Source: Brevibacillus choshinensis (lineage in GTDB: Bacteria; Bacillota; Bacilli; Brevibacillales; Brevibacillaceae). Taken from it: a stretch of 64,000 nucleotides of DNA. A model generated the notes under the pieces. The model was not told where the DNA came from. It did no database searches and worked only from the letters and a program-made list of their open reading frames with translations. The position numbers were made by a program, and so were the translations under genes. Shown one piece after another: positions 17,263-26,602 of this stretch. Position 1 is the first letter of the stretch; each line of letters opens with the position of its first letter. The stretch covers positions 2,517,001 to 2,581,000 of the forward strand of contig NZ_CP069127.1 of NCBI RefSeq assembly GCF_016811915.1. Direction: 5' to 3'.

Positions 17263-18772
17263 AGAGTTACTGATCGGAATCGTCCCCGGGATCTTGATCT
17301 TTCTGCTTTTTTTAGGGGTGAACATCACTCCATTTGTCCTGTTTGCACTCGTGATCGGGGCTATTTTTTTCCTCATCTCGCGTCAGCAGGGCGGTCAGGG
17401 TAACAACTTTGCTCTCGGAAGCAAACGGAAACAGAGCAAACACGTTGTTCCCAAAAGCGATATTCAGTTTGCGGACATCGGCGGCCAGGAGCGCGCCAAA
17501 AAAGAACTGAAAGAAGCGCTGGACTTTCTGGTGTACAAGGACAAGATCGAGCAATACGGCATTCGCCCGATTAAAGGGGTCTTGTTGACTGGGCCTCCGG
17601 GGACGGGTAAGACCTTGATGGCAAAGGCAGCTGCCAACTACACCAACTCTGCTTTTATTGCCGCCTCTGGCTCGCAGTTTGTGGAGATGTACGTAGGGGT
17701 AGGTGCACAGCGCATTCGCGAGATGTTCAAAGAAGTCAAAGGCATGGCTGAAAAAAACGGTCAGGACAGCGCGATCATCTTCATCGATGAGATCGATGTC
17801 ATCGGGGGGAAACGCGACGGCCAACAGCAAAAAGAGTACGATCAGACGTTGAATCAGCTGCTGACAGAAATGGACGGGGTCGCTACAAGCGACAAGCCTC
17901 GTGTTCTCGTGATGGCTGCTACCAACCGCAAAGACATGCTGGATGCAGCGTTGCTGCGTCCGGGGCGTTTTGACCGACACATCAATGTGGATTTGCCGGA
18001 CAAGCCTGCCCGTGAGCAGATTTTGACGATTCATACGGCGAACAAGCCACTGGGTGCGGATGTTGTCTTGGAAAAAGTCGCGCAGGAGACGTTCGGTTTT
18101 TCCGGAGCACAGCTGGAGAGCGTGGCCAACGAAGCAGCCATTTACGCGATGCGTGACAATAGCAGCAAGATAGAGGCCCGACACTTTGCCTATGCGGTAG
18201 ACAAGGTGATGCTTGGCGAGAAGGTAGACCGTGAAGCGTCTGCGGAAGAGAAAAAGCGGGTTGCGCTGCATGAATTGGGACACGCGATCGTAAGTGAAAT
18301 GGTGCGTCCCGGCTCGGTGTCTCAGGTCACCTTGAGCCCGCGTGGTCAGGCGTTGGGTTACGTACGTCAAAATCCGATGGAAGACCGCTACTTGTATACG
18401 AAGGACGCGATGGAAAAGCAGATCATGGTAAGCCTTGGCGGTGCCGTGGCAGAAGAGATCTACTACGGCGGCCGCAGTACGGGCTCCAAGAATGACTTCG
18501 AGCAAGCACTGGGTATGGCGCAGGAAATTGTGCAGAGCGGGATGTCCCGTTTGGGTATCGTCCATCTGCAGTATGTAGATAAAACACGCATCCATGACGA
18601 GGTTGAGCATCTCTTGGAAAACCTGCTGGAAAGAACGCATGAGATTCTCGGCAAATGCGATAATGTGTTCAAGAACAGCCTGCAAACCTTGCTCGATTCG
18701 GAAGTTCTGCAAGGGGATGAATTCCGCGCATTGCTCGCACAGAACCAATCGAAGGAACATGTAGCTGTATAA
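17255..18772 (+). CDS. Compact FtsH-like membrane AAA metalloprotease
   Basis: 505 residues: two adjacent membrane helices (about 5-21 and 26-42) with almost no loop between them, a AAA ATPase and an M41 peptidase. Visible are Walker A GPPGTGKT (113-120), Walker B FIDEID near 176, pore loop MYVGVG near 145, the second region of homology ending LLRPGRFDR, zinc site HELGH (339-343) and the third ligand in SKNDFEQA. Canonical FtsH is over 600 residues, with a large loop between the helices and an MFVG pore loop. It appears catalytically intact. A paralogue rather than the housekeeping FtsH. Confidence 0.88.
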   Translation: MGKELLIGIVPGILIFLLFLGVNITPFVLFALVIGAIFFLISRQQGGQGNNFALGSKRKQSKHVVPKSDIQFADIGGQERAKKELKEALDFLVYKDKIEQYGIRPIKGVLLTGPPGTGKTLMAKAAANYTNSAFIAASGSQFVEMYVGVGAQRIREMFKEVKGMAEKNGQDSAIIFIDEIDVIGGKRDGQQQKEYDQTLNQLLTEMDGVATSDKPRVLVMAATNRKDMLDAALLRPGRFDRHINVDLPDKPAREQILTIHTANKPLGADVVLEKVAQETFGFSGAQLESVANEAAIYAMRDNSSKIEARHFAYAVDKVMLGEKVDREASAEEKKRVALHELGHAIVSEMVRPGSVSQVTLSPRGQALGYVRQNPMEDRYLYTKDAMEKQIMVSLGGAVAEEIYYGGRSTGSKNDFEQALGMAQEIVQSGMSRLGIVHLQYVDKTRIHDEVEHLLENLLERTHEILGKCDNVFKNSLQTLLDSEVLQGDEFRALLAQNQSKEHVAV

Positions 18773-18775
18773 GCA

Positions 18776-18810
18776 AAAACCCGCTTGGCCTAATCGCCGG
18801 CGGGTTTTTT
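18776..18810 (+). terminator. Intrinsic terminator after the FtsH-like gene
   Basis: AAACCCGC at 18777-18784 pairs with GCGGGTTT at 18800-18807, followed by Ts. It closes the two-gene protease unit. Confidence 0.88.
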
Positions 18811-19007
18811 GTTAGGCGCAGCATTAGTTCCATGACTTTCCCCTAGAATGCCACACTATTCTCTCAGAATAACGGATAAGAGGCGCATCTTTCGCTGGTA
18901 TGTGCTGCTCCATGTGGAAACTTTTTTTCTCTTGGGTACCCAACGCCTATTTTGTTGAATAACCTACAAAAGATACGGGATAGACTTCAGGAGGCAAGGA
19001 GACTTCT

Positions 19008-21428
19008 ATGGCAAACGTAAATCGGAGAAAGCTAAACAAAAATTTAGGGAAGACGTTCAAGCAAAGTCCCTCTGAAACGGAGATTCCACTTCTGCAGACG
19101 AATCCAGACGTGGATTGGCTCAGCGCTTTGGAGGCAGAGCTGCTCGATGTAGAACGCAATGCTCCGCAACAGCCTGCACCCAACGTATCCAAGAGCAGCC
19201 AAACTCCTCCCCCCATGCCCAAAATCCCCAAGCAGAGTGTTTCCTCCAATCAAACAACCTTTACGAAGGTGATAAAAGAACGCAACGATGACCGGGTCAG
19301 ATCCTTTGTGTACACGGACGATTTGACGGATCAGTCCGTTACCAGTGAAAAAATCGCCAACCGTGCGATTGATGCTTCCAAAGTAAAACCGGGAACCGTG
19401 GACACTTCTCTGCTGAAGGATTATGCCGTGGATAGCAGCAAGCTTGCGGATCAAAGCGTCACGTCCAATAAAATCGCTCCTCTCGCCGTTCAGAGTGAGC
19501 ACATTGGAAGAGGCGTCATCAACAGCGAAATGATTCAGGACCGCTCGATCTCGGGTCATAAGCTGCTCAACAACAGTATCACTGCTGACAAATTGGCAGA
19601 CAAAGTGATCGACTCCGTGAAGTTTGCCGAGGGAGCCATCCAGAGCAAACATATTCAAGAGCAGGCGATCACGACGGAGCTGGTACAGGATCAGTCCATT
19701 ACCTCCGCTAAGATCAAGGTTGGCGAAATTCAAGCAAGGCACTTGGCCAATTACGCAATCAATTCGGTCAAATTGGAAGATGGGGCTGTCACAACTGAAA
19801 AACTTCGGGATGCAGCTGTGACGTCGGTGAAAATCGATGATGAAGCAGTCGAATCACATCACATTCGGGAAGGCGTGATTCTCCATCACCATATTGCGGA
19901 GCAAGCCATCGATGAAAGCAATCTCGCCCCGGGATCGGTAACGGATGTCCACATCGGCTTCCAAACGATCTTTAGCCAGCATTTGCACCCTGAGGCCGTG
20001 ACAAGCGACAAGATCAGCCCGTATGCAGTCCTGACGGAACATTTGGATCATTCCAGTGTCACCTCTGAAAAAGTAGCACGGGAATCCATCAGCAGTGTGC
20101 ATCTGCAAACGTCAAGCATCCAGACCACACATCTTCAGGATAATGTCGTCACAACCAAGAAGATCGGGGATCAACAGGTGACTTCATCCAAGCTCGCCGA
20201 CAGATCGGTTACCAACGAAAAGCTGGCAAACAGGAGCGTATGGAGCCACCATTTGCTGGAAGAGTCCGTTGAGATGAAACACGTGGCAGACGGAGCGATC
20301 ACGCATGAAAAGCTGGCGAGGAAATCCATCGAAGAGCAACATTTGACGGATCGGCTCATCGGCCCTTCTCATTTGCGCGAGTACGCTGTGCAAACGCTGC
20401 ATCTTTCCGATCACGTGGTCACGACCTCCAAACTCGCTCCGGAATCTGTCTCAACCGATAAAATCACGGAGCTAAGCATCGTCACGACAAAACTGGCTGA
20501 CTCGGCCATAACGTCCCAAAAGCTGGCGGGAGACGCAGTAAAAACCCGTCATCTGGCAAAAGGCTCTGTGACCGGGGAAAAGCTGGCGGAAAAGGCAGTG
20601 ACAGCTCAGCATCTGGCTAGTCTATCCGTGCACAATGAGCACCTGCAGCCCAAGTCCATCACCAAGGAAAAATTGCAGGACAACAGCGTGACGCGTGACA
20701 AATTGGTGGATCGGATCATAGATGGCAACAAGCTCGATCTGCAAGTGGTGACAGGTGATCACGTTGTTCTGGAGAGCCTGACCAGTAAACATTTGGCGGA
20801 AAACAGCATTACAGCCGCAAAATTGGCTCCGCAAGCAGTCGAGACAAAACATATCGCCAATCGTGCGATCACACAGGAGAAGCTCGCGGACGGGATTGTG
20901 ACTTCAGAAAAAGTGGCTCCCGGGGCGATTCATGATTCCCATCTAACGGACAGAAGCATTTCACCTGATAAGCTCACGTTCCAGCCGATTGTAACCAACA
21001 GACGACTGGGGATTACTCAGCAACTGTTTGGCTTCACCCACTATCGCATGGAGGAAAACCAAAGGACTGTCGATGTAAAGGTTAGACTTCCGGTACCTTT
21101 TGCAGATGAAAATTATTGCATCGTGGCGATGACCAATCAGTCAGGAATGGGAGCCTCCCTCAAAAAGGCGATGAAAGCATCCGCCATCATCACGGTTTTT
21201 CGCCTGGAGGATACAGCGGAGGCAAACGGAATTCTACAGTGGATTGCGCTTGGCGAAAAAGGGACGGCGGCTGACGCTGAAGAAGAAGACATGGAAGAAG
21301 ATGCATATTGGACCGATTCGCCAGAAGCCGCTGAGCAGGAGGACATCGACTGGGGAGAAGATAGCACGGAAGGGACGGCAGAGCTGGTTCAAAACGATAT
21401 GGATCTGGCGGAAGAATCAAATGACTGA
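19008..21428 (+). CDS. Decapeptide-repeat protein, WIAG-tail type
   Basis: 806 residues in three parts: a basic, proline-rich N-terminus (1-109), 55 consecutive repeats of exactly ten residues (110-659), and a globular end (660-806) with NGILQWIALGEK and a strongly acidic tail. The repeat consensus is about [SA][VI]TSxK[LI]AD(x), with Lys or His at position 6. Similar repeats occur in phage tail fibres and in proteins annotated WIAG-tail, which suggests a beta-solenoid or fibrous trimer. No signal peptide is visible, so a spore-surface or cytoplasmic fibre are both open. ATG with CAGGAGGC upstream. Confidence 0.8.
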   Translation: MANVNRRKLNKNLGKTFKQSPSETEIPLLQTNPDVDWLSALEAELLDVERNAPQQPAPNVSKSSQTPPPMPKIPKQSVSSNQTTFTKVIKERNDDRVRSFVYTDDLTDQSVTSEKIANRAIDASKVKPGTVDTSLLKDYAVDSSKLADQSVTSNKIAPLAVQSEHIGRGVINSEMIQDRSISGHKLLNNSITADKLADKVIDSVKFAEGAIQSKHIQEQAITTELVQDQSITSAKIKVGEIQARHLANYAINSVKLEDGAVTTEKLRDAAVTSVKIDDEAVESHHIREGVILHHHIAEQAIDESNLAPGSVTDVHIGFQTIFSQHLHPEAVTSDKISPYAVLTEHLDHSSVTSEKVARESISSVHLQTSSIQTTHLQDNVVTTKKIGDQQVTSSKLADRSVTNEKLANRSVWSHHLLEESVEMKHVADGAITHEKLARKSIEEQHLTDRLIGPSHLREYAVQTLHLSDHVVTTSKLAPESVSTDKITELSIVTTKLADSAITSQKLAGDAVKTRHLAKGSVTGEKLAEKAVTAQHLASLSVHNEHLQPKSITKEKLQDNSVTRDKLVDRIIDGNKLDLQVVTGDHVVLESLTSKHLAENSITAAKLAPQAVETKHIANRAITQEKLADGIVTSEKVAPGAIHDSHLTDRSISPDKLTFQPIVTNRRLGITQQLFGFTHYRMEENQRTVDVKVRLPVPFADENYCIVAMTNQSGMGASLKKAMKASAIITVFRLEDTAEANGILQWIALGEKGTAADAEEEDMEEDAYWTDSPEAAEQEDIDWGEDSTEGTAELVQNDMDLAEESND
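19335..20984 (+). repeat. 55 tandem 30-bp coding repeats
   Basis: Each unit encodes ten residues, and no unit is longer or shorter. The DNA units are strongly diverged, unlike a recently expanded satellite. Structural selection on the ten-residue length is the simplest reading. Confidence 0.9.
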
Positions 21429-21441
21429 TCATACGAAAATG

Positions 21442-21480
21442 CCTTTCTGCCATGAGCAGGAAGGTGTTTCTTTTTGTTTT
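21442..21480 (+). terminator. Intrinsic terminator after the decapeptide-repeat gene
   Basis: CCTTTCTGC at 21442-21450 pairs with GCAGGAAGG at 21456-21464 (one G-T pair) and is followed by a T-rich tail. Confidence 0.82.
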
Positions 21481-21521
21481 CATAATGTTATTATGGTAAA
21501 CTGTACGACAGGAGTCTTTCA

Positions 21522-21550
21522 TTGAATTTGCCAGACCCCGATAGTATAAT
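21522..21550 (+). promoter_or_regulatory. SigA-type promoter of asnS
   Basis: TTGAAT at 21522-21527, a 17-bp spacer and a perfect TATAAT at 21545-21550. It lies between the upstream terminator and the asnS start. No T-box leader is seen between it and the gene. Confidence 0.8.
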
Positions 21551-21607
21551 TGTTAGGTATACCTAGTCTGCTATTGTCTGGGACGGTAAATGGAGGGAAA
21601 TGATCCG

Positions 21608-22897
21608 ATGTTGACGACGATTGCCCAAGTAGGGCAGCATGTTGGACAAGAAGTACGTATGGGCTGCTGGCTGTATAACAAGCGCGGCAGCGGGAAAATC
21701 CAGTTTCTGCAATTGCGTGATGGCTCCGGATTCATCCAAGGCGTTGTCGTAAAAGCAGAAGTAGCGGAAGATGTTTGGGAAAAAGCATCGAAACTGACAC
21801 AAGAAAGTTCTCTTTACATAACAGGTGTGGTACGGGCTGATGACCGTGCACCGAGCGGATATGAATTGACAGTGACGGGTGTGGAAATCATTCAGATCGC
21901 AGAAAACTATCCGATTTCCTTGAAAGAGCATGGCGTTGACTTTTTGATGGATCACCGCCATTTGTGGCTGCGCACGCCACGTCAGCGTGCAGTTATGGCT
22001 GTTCGATCCGAAGTGATTCGCGCCATGTACGAGTTTTTCCAACAAAACGGTTTTTACAAAGTCGATCCACCGATTTTGACTCCGACTTCCGCAGAAGGAA
22101 CAACGAACCTGTTCCACACGAAGTATTTTGATGAAGATGCGTATCTGTCCCAATCCGGACAGCTGTATATGGAAGCAGCGGCAATGGCACTGGGCCGGGT
22201 ATACTCGTTTGGACCGACCTTCCGCGCAGAGAAGTCGAAAACCCGTCGCCACTTGATTGAGTTTTGGATGATCGAGCCGGAGATGGCGTTCGTGGATCAC
22301 GAAGAAAACCTGCGCATTCAGGAAGCATTTGTGTCCCATGTGGTTCAATCTGTTTTGAAAAACTGCCAACTGGAACTGAAAACGCTGGAACGCGATACAA
22401 CCAAGCTGCAAAACGTGACCGGCGCGTTCCCTCGCATCAGCTACGACGATGCGATCAAGCTGCTCCAGGAAAAAGGAAGCGACATCAAGTGGGGCGATGA
22501 TTTTGGGGCTCCGGATGAAACAACCATTGCCGAGCACTTCGACAAGCCGGTCTTCATCACGAACTATCCGACAGAGATCAAGGCTTTCTATATGAAGCCG
22601 CATCCTGAACGTCCGGAAGTCGTGCTCTGTGCTGACCTGATCGCGCCGGAAGGATACGGGGAGATCATCGGGGGAAGCCAACGCATTGACGATCCTGAGC
22701 TGCTGGAAAAACGCTTTGCCGAGCATGAGCTTTCCGAAGACGCTTATCGCTGGTATTTGGATCTTCGCAAATACGGCACGGTTCCTCACTCCGGCTTTGG
22801 GCTGGGGCTGGAGCGTACCATTGCGTGGATTTGCGGTCTGGACCATGTACGGGAGACCATTCCGTTCCCTCGCATGCTGTACCGTCTCTACCCATAG
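21608..22897 (+). CDS. asnS: Asparaginyl-tRNA synthetase
   Basis: Class IIb aminoacyl-tRNA synthetase that charges tRNA-Asn. The N-terminal OB-fold covers about residues 1-110 ([21 protein letters not shown]). Motif 2 contains [19 protein letters not shown], and motif 3 is [15 protein letters not shown] near the end. 429 residues, normal. The ATG at 21608 is preceded by GGAGGG; an upstream in-frame ATG overlaps that site. It lies before dnaD as in B. subtilis, while aspB of that species is absent here. Confidence 0.95.
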   Translation: MLTTIAQVGQHVGQEVRMGCWLYNKRGSGKIQFLQLRDGSGFIQGVVVKAEVAEDVWEKASKLTQESSLYITGVVRADDRAPSGYELTVTGVEIIQIAENYPISLKEHGVDFLMDHRHLWLRTPRQRAVMAVRSEVIRAMYEFFQQNGFYKVDPPILTPTSAEGTTNLFHTKYFDEDAYLSQSGQLYMEAAAMALGRVYSFGPTFRAEKSKTRRHLIEFWMIEPEMAFVDHEENLRIQEAFVSHVVQSVLKNCQLELKTLERDTTKLQNVTGAFPRISYDDAIKLLQEKGSDIKWGDDFGAPDETTIAEHFDKPVFITNYPTEIKAFYMKPHPERPEVVLCADLIAPEGYGEIIGGSQRIDDPELLEKRFAEHELSEDAYRWYLDLRKYGTVPHSGFGLGLERTIAWICGLDHVRETIPFPRMLYRLYP

Positions 22898-22915
22898 TTT
22901 TCTAAGCATAAGATT

Positions 22916-22955
22916 ACACCCTGTTGCTGAAGGGCAGCAGGGTGTTCCTATTGTT
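22916..22955 (+). terminator. Probable terminator between asnS and dnaD
   Basis: ACACCCTG pairs with the AGGGTGT arm, with further CTG/CAG pairing inside, followed by an interrupted T-rich tail. Weaker than the others, so some read-through into dnaD is likely. Confidence 0.6.
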
Positions 22956-23018
22956 GTGACACGATGTTAGAGTTTCTGCACTCCCTTGTCATTCCTACAC
23001 AGAGGTGAAAAAAGCTTT

Positions 23019-23714
23019 ATGGATTCTCAAATATTGCAACTGTTGCAAGAAGGTGCAACATCCGTCTCCAACCTGCTCTTGAAAATGTACAAGCGAATGT
23101 CGCTCTCGGATGACGAGATGATGCTGCTCATCCACCTGCTCTCATTTCAACAGGAGGGGAACCGTTTCCCGACTTTAACGGAGCTGGAGGAGCGGATGTC
23201 CATGTCGAGCATGAGACTGATTCAATCGCTGCAAAAGCTGCTGAAGGAAGATTGGATTAGCATTGACGAATTTATCGACCCCCAAACCGGGATGCGGCAT
23301 GAGCAATACAATTTGACGCCTTTGTATCGGAAGCTGTACCAAACCTGGCGAGAGCAGCAAACGGATCCGCATTTGATGGAATCGATCAACGAACCGTTCC
23401 GGCAAGCAGCCGTCTCCCTGGATGAAGAGCCCGTGGCAATCTACGGACGGTTTGAACAGGCATTCGGTCGCCCGCTTTCTCCGTTTGAGCTGGAAAGCAT
23501 CCATATGTGGACCGGACCGGACGGGTATTCAGAAGAGTTGGTATTGACCGCCTTGCGCGAAGCTGCCACCGTCGGGAAGCTGCATATTCGCTACATCGAT
23601 CGGATTTTGCTCGAATGGCAGAAGCAGCAAATCACCAGCGTGGAAGAGGCCAGACACTACAGCATGAATTTTCGCCGACAATCCATATCGAGAGACAACC
23701 GACAACCGCTTTGA
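23019..23714 (+). CDS. dnaD: Replication initiation protein DnaD
   Basis: Helps load the replicative helicase in primosome assembly. The N-terminal winged-helix part has LSDDEMMLLIHLLSFQQEG, and the C-terminal DnaB/DnaD domain starts FGRPLSPFELE near residue 148 and ends with the WIRE-like helix region VGKLHIRYIDRILLEW. 231 residues. The ATG at 23019 follows GAGGTG. In B. subtilis the next gene is nth; here a terminator and a glycan operon follow instead. Confidence 0.92.
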   Translation: MDSQILQLLQEGATSVSNLLLKMYKRMSLSDDEMMLLIHLLSFQQEGNRFPTLTELEERMSMSSMRLIQSLQKLLKEDWISIDEFIDPQTGMRHEQYNLTPLYRKLYQTWREQQTDPHLMESINEPFRQAAVSLDEEPVAIYGRFEQAFGRPLSPFELESIHMWTGPDGYSEELVLTALREAATVGKLHIRYIDRILLEWQKQQITSVEEARHYSMNFRRQSISRDNRQPL

Positions 23715-23738
23715 TTGAATTCAATCAAGCGGTTTTTT
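23704..23738 (+). terminator. Intrinsic terminator after dnaD
   Basis: AACCGCTT and GATTG pair with CAATC and AAGCGGTT around an AATT loop, with one bulged T, followed by Ts. It overlaps the dnaD stop region. Confidence 0.9.
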
Positions 23739-23842
23739 CATTGCCTTCTTAGGGGATACGTACCCATTTCGCGTCTCCGTCATAACCTATACCATAAATG
23801 CGCGTTGCTCTGCAGGGGCAACAGAGTTGGAGGGAATGGCTT

Positions 23843-24265
23843 GTGGATAAAAAGAAGAAGTGGGATTTGCCTCATTGGGTAATGCCAGGCGTATTCTCTG
23901 GCAACTATGTAGTGGATGAGGCAGTTGAACGGATATCCATTGTAAAACCGACGGATAAGGGATTGGTGCCAGCGAACGATACGCCTGCAGAGACGAGAAT
24001 CGAAATTGCTGCCGAACAAACTTCGCTGCCGCAGACTGAGCAACCGATTGAAATCATACTTACCCAAAAAGAATCTGTCCTTCGTGATCAAGTGGAAAAG
24101 CTAGAGCTGGAAATTACCGCTGTAAAGGAACAGCTCGTCTCCTGGGAAAAACGGTTCAAAGCGCTGGAAGAGGCACAAACCAAAGAGCTTCAATACTTAT
24201 ATCAGGTGGTTCTTGCCCTGAAAAAGGAGTGGGAAAACGAGCGAAATGAAGATCGCCATCATTAG
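23843..24265 (+). CDS. Coiled-coil hypothetical protein, first gene of the glycan operon
   Basis: 140 residues, family not recognised. The start is lysine-rich (VDKKKKWDLPHWVMPGVFSG). A polar middle is followed by a heptad-patterned helix from about residue 75 to the end (LRDQVEKLELEITAVKEQL), a likely coiled coil. No signal or membrane helix. The GTG at 23843 is chosen for the GGAGGG upstream; the frame is open 15 codons further back. Its end overlaps the next glycosyltransferase gene by 20 bp. It could organise the enzymes at a surface; this is a guess from context. Confidence 0.65.
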   Translation: MDKKKKWDLPHWVMPGVFSGNYVVDEAVERISIVKPTDKGLVPANDTPAETRIEIAAEQTSLPQTEQPIEIILTQKESVLRDQVEKLELEITAVKEQLVSWEKRFKALEEAQTKELQYLYQVVLALKKEWENERNEDRHH

Positions 24266-25433
24266 CCCGGGGCCATTCTCCGTTCCACCCGTCAAAGGCA
24301 GCTCTGTTGAGCACGATATCGATGAAGTGACCAAGATGATCGAGCCGGAGCATCAGGTCACCATTTATACAAGAACCTGCGCGACGTACCCGAAATCAGC
24401 GGTGGTGGATAACCGGGAATTCATCCGCTTTCCTTACAAGGGGCCTACGCCCTATTTGCGTCGAATCATCAAACACATTCGCAAGAGAAAGCCGGATGTC
24501 ATCATGGTGGAAAACCGACCGACCTATGTGCTTGCCCTGAAGCGGCATTTTCCCAAGATCCCGGTTTTCGTCAACATGCACTCTCATGTCTATGCTTCCA
24601 ATGGCATGATCAGCAAAGAAAAGATGAAGAAGGTAGTACGTCTCGCCTCAGGTTTTTTTACCAATAGTGAATTCCTGCGTCGTCATTTTATGAAAGCCTG
24701 TAAGATCCCCGCTCATAAAATCCACGCCGTTCATCTGGGTGTGGACGTCAGCCCGTATCAAGTGGCAAAAATCCATTTCTCAATGCGTAAGATGCGCAAA
24801 CAACTCGGCCTTCAGCCAGAGGACCGGGTCCTGTTTTACGCCGGGAGGCTGATGCGTGCCAAAGGGGTGCACGTATTGCTGAAGGCATTTCGGGAGGTCA
24901 GCGAAAAGGACCCGCTGGCACGGCTCGTGATTGTCGGAGGTACGGGCTATGGCAGCAACCGGCTGAATCCGTATGTGAAGGAATTGAAAAAGCTGGCGAA
25001 GCCGCTGGGCGACAAGGTCAAATTTGTCAAATTTGTTCCGAGCGCACAGATGCCGCTGTACTATCAGCTGGGTGACATCGTAGCCACTCCATCGGTATGG
25101 CAGGAAGCATTCTGCCGCGTCAATCTGGAAGCGATGGCTTCCGGAAAGCCTGTTATCACGACGCCTCGGGGCGGAATCGGCGAGGTCGTCACCCATCATG
25201 CAAGCGGATTTTTAATACCGCCGAAAGATTGGGGAAAAGAACTACCTGTCATTTGGGAGATTCTTTGGGGGATACCGGAGATTCGAGCTGAAATGGGAAA
25301 AAATGCATTGATGAGAGCCAAGCAGTTTTCATGGTACGCGACGGCACAAGGGTATCTGGAAGTCTTTGAGAAAGTCTGCAAGAAACAAACTTCCTCGTCT
25401 CCAGCCGATAAACCGCTTCGTAAAACTGGCTAA
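24246..25433 (+). CDS. GT4 glycosyltransferase, CotSA-like
   Basis: 395 residues, GT-B fold. The N-terminal Rossmann half begins MKIAIISPGPFSVPPVKGS. The C-terminal donor-binding half has LFYAGRLMRAKGVHVLLKAF near residue 198, VPSAQMPLYYQLGDIVATPS, and EAFCRVNLEAMASGKPVI with the GT4 E-x7-E acidic pair. The acceptor is unknown. Related enzymes such as B. subtilis CotSA act on the spore coat, which would suit this cluster. Start ATG with AAGGAGTGG a little far upstream, and a 20-bp overlap with the previous gene. Confidence 0.88.
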   Translation: MKIAIISPGPFSVPPVKGSSVEHDIDEVTKMIEPEHQVTIYTRTCATYPKSAVVDNREFIRFPYKGPTPYLRRIIKHIRKRKPDVIMVENRPTYVLALKRHFPKIPVFVNMHSHVYASNGMISKEKMKKVVRLASGFFTNSEFLRRHFMKACKIPAHKIHAVHLGVDVSPYQVAKIHFSMRKMRKQLGLQPEDRVLFYAGRLMRAKGVHVLLKAFREVSEKDPLARLVIVGGTGYGSNRLNPYVKELKKLAKPLGDKVKFVKFVPSAQMPLYYQLGDIVATPSVWQEAFCRVNLEAMASGKPVITTPRGGIGEVVTHHASGFLIPPKDWGKELPVIWEILWGIPEIRAEMGKNALMRAKQFSWYATAQGYLEVFEKVCKKQTSSSPADKPLRKTG

Positions 25434-25555
25434 AAGACAGCCATTCACGCTAGGTTGCCGCCCTTTCTTTCACCACGTTGGACGCCTGCCCTGTCCTGCA
25501 AGCAAGAGACGCATACGTTATAAGTATCGCAGAGCACCTTTGGGGAGTGATACTT

Positions 25556-26602
25556 TTGAAAGGGTTAATCTTGTGTGCTGGACGGGGTACGCGACTGCAC
25601 CCGTTCTCCTATTCGCAGCCCAAAACCCTCCTCCCTGTGGCCAATCATCCGGTTTTACACTATTGCATCCGCAAACTTCGAGAAGTGGGTGTCTATGACA
25701 TCGGGATCGTCATTCACCCTTCCCAAGTGCAAATTCCACCTCTGGTAGGCGATGGTAGTCAATTCGGGGCTACCATTACGTTTATTGAGCAGAAGGATCC
25801 ACTGGGAATCGCCCATGCCGTCCAATTAGCGCAACCGTTCTTGCATGACGAACCGTTTATTTTGTTACTCGGTGACAACTTGTTGATGGATTCGCTGCAC
25901 GGGCTTACGCGTGCGTTTTCGACTGCAACATCCGACGGCGTTGTGATGCTAAGTGAAGTGGATAGACCACAGGATTATGGGATCGCCGAAGTACAGGATG
26001 GGCGTCTGGTCTCCGTGGAGGAAAAACCTCCATTGCCGAAAAGCAATCTGGCGGTAATTGGCGCTTACCTGTTTACCAAACCCATTTTTGAGTCGATTGC
26101 TACACTTCAGCCATCTGCCCGTGGTGAGTATGAGATCACGGACGCAATCCAGTCTATGATTCATCGTGGTTTTCACATTGCCCATGCTGTTACAAGTGGG
26201 AAGTATTCGGATGTGGGGACGATAGAACGCTGGCTGGAGGCCAATCGATGGATGCTGACGAACGATTTGGGAGATCGCCATCAGATTGGGAAGGATTCTA
26301 TCGTAGAAAACTGTGAGATCGTGGGGCCGGTCTTGATTGGAGACGGCTGCCAGATCAAGAACTGTCGACTGGGGCCCTTTGTCTCCATACAGAACGGCGT
26401 CCAACTAGAAAATTGTGTTCATATCGAAAACAGCATTCTCCTCGAAAATAGCACCTTGCAAGATGTGGCATGGAAAGTGACAGACAGTGTGTTCGGCCGC
26501 TCTTCACAGTTATCCGTGAACTCAACTGACAGCAGCGGCGTCTTCATTTTGAGTGACAAATCCTCGATCCGCATACCAGCTAACAAGAGGGAGGAGCCAT
26601 GA
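25556..26602 (+). CDS. Sugar-1-phosphate nucleotidyltransferase with beta-helix tail
   Basis: 348 residues. The N-terminal nucleotidyltransferase domain starts with the signature LILCAGRGTRLHPFS and has LLGDNL with the metal-binding Asp near residue 108 and VEEKP near 160. The C-terminal part (about 245-340) has hexapeptide-like left-handed beta-helix repeats. The pattern fits the long RmlA type (glucose-1-phosphate thymidylyltransferase) but substrate and nucleotide are not certain. The TTG at 25556 is chosen for GGGGAGTGA upstream and because homology starts there. It ends in an ATGA overlap with the next gene. Confidence 0.85.
   Translation: MKGLILCAGRGTRLHPFSYSQPKTLLPVANHPVLHYCIRKLREVGVYDIGIVIHPSQVQIPPLVGDGSQFGATITFIEQKDPLGIAHAVQLAQPFLHDEPFILLLGDNLLMDSLHGLTRAFSTATSDGVVMLSEVDRPQDYGIAEVQDGRLVSVEEKPPLPKSNLAVIGAYLFTKPIFESIATLQPSARGEYEITDAIQSMIHRGFHIAHAVTSGKYSDVGTIERWLEANRWMLTNDLGDRHQIGKDSIVENCEIVGPVLIGDGCQIKNCRLGPFVSIQNGVQLENCVHIENSILLENSTLQDVAWKVTDSVFGRSSQLSVNSTDSSGVFILSDKSSIRIPANKREEP

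Noticed and set aside
17312..18760. Long minus-strand open frame of about 480 codons opposite the FtsH-like gene
   Set aside because: It is the codon-bias shadow of a clear AAA-M41 gene; no ribosome site and no recognisable protein.
19335..20984. Regular 30-bp periodic DNA that could suggest a CRISPR or satellite array
   Set aside because: The units are strongly diverged and all lie in one open frame that encodes a ten-residue protein repeat.
21563..22909. Long minus-strand open frame of about 450 codons opposite asnS
   Set aside because: Shadow of asnS; rich in Cys, His and Arg with no domain pattern.
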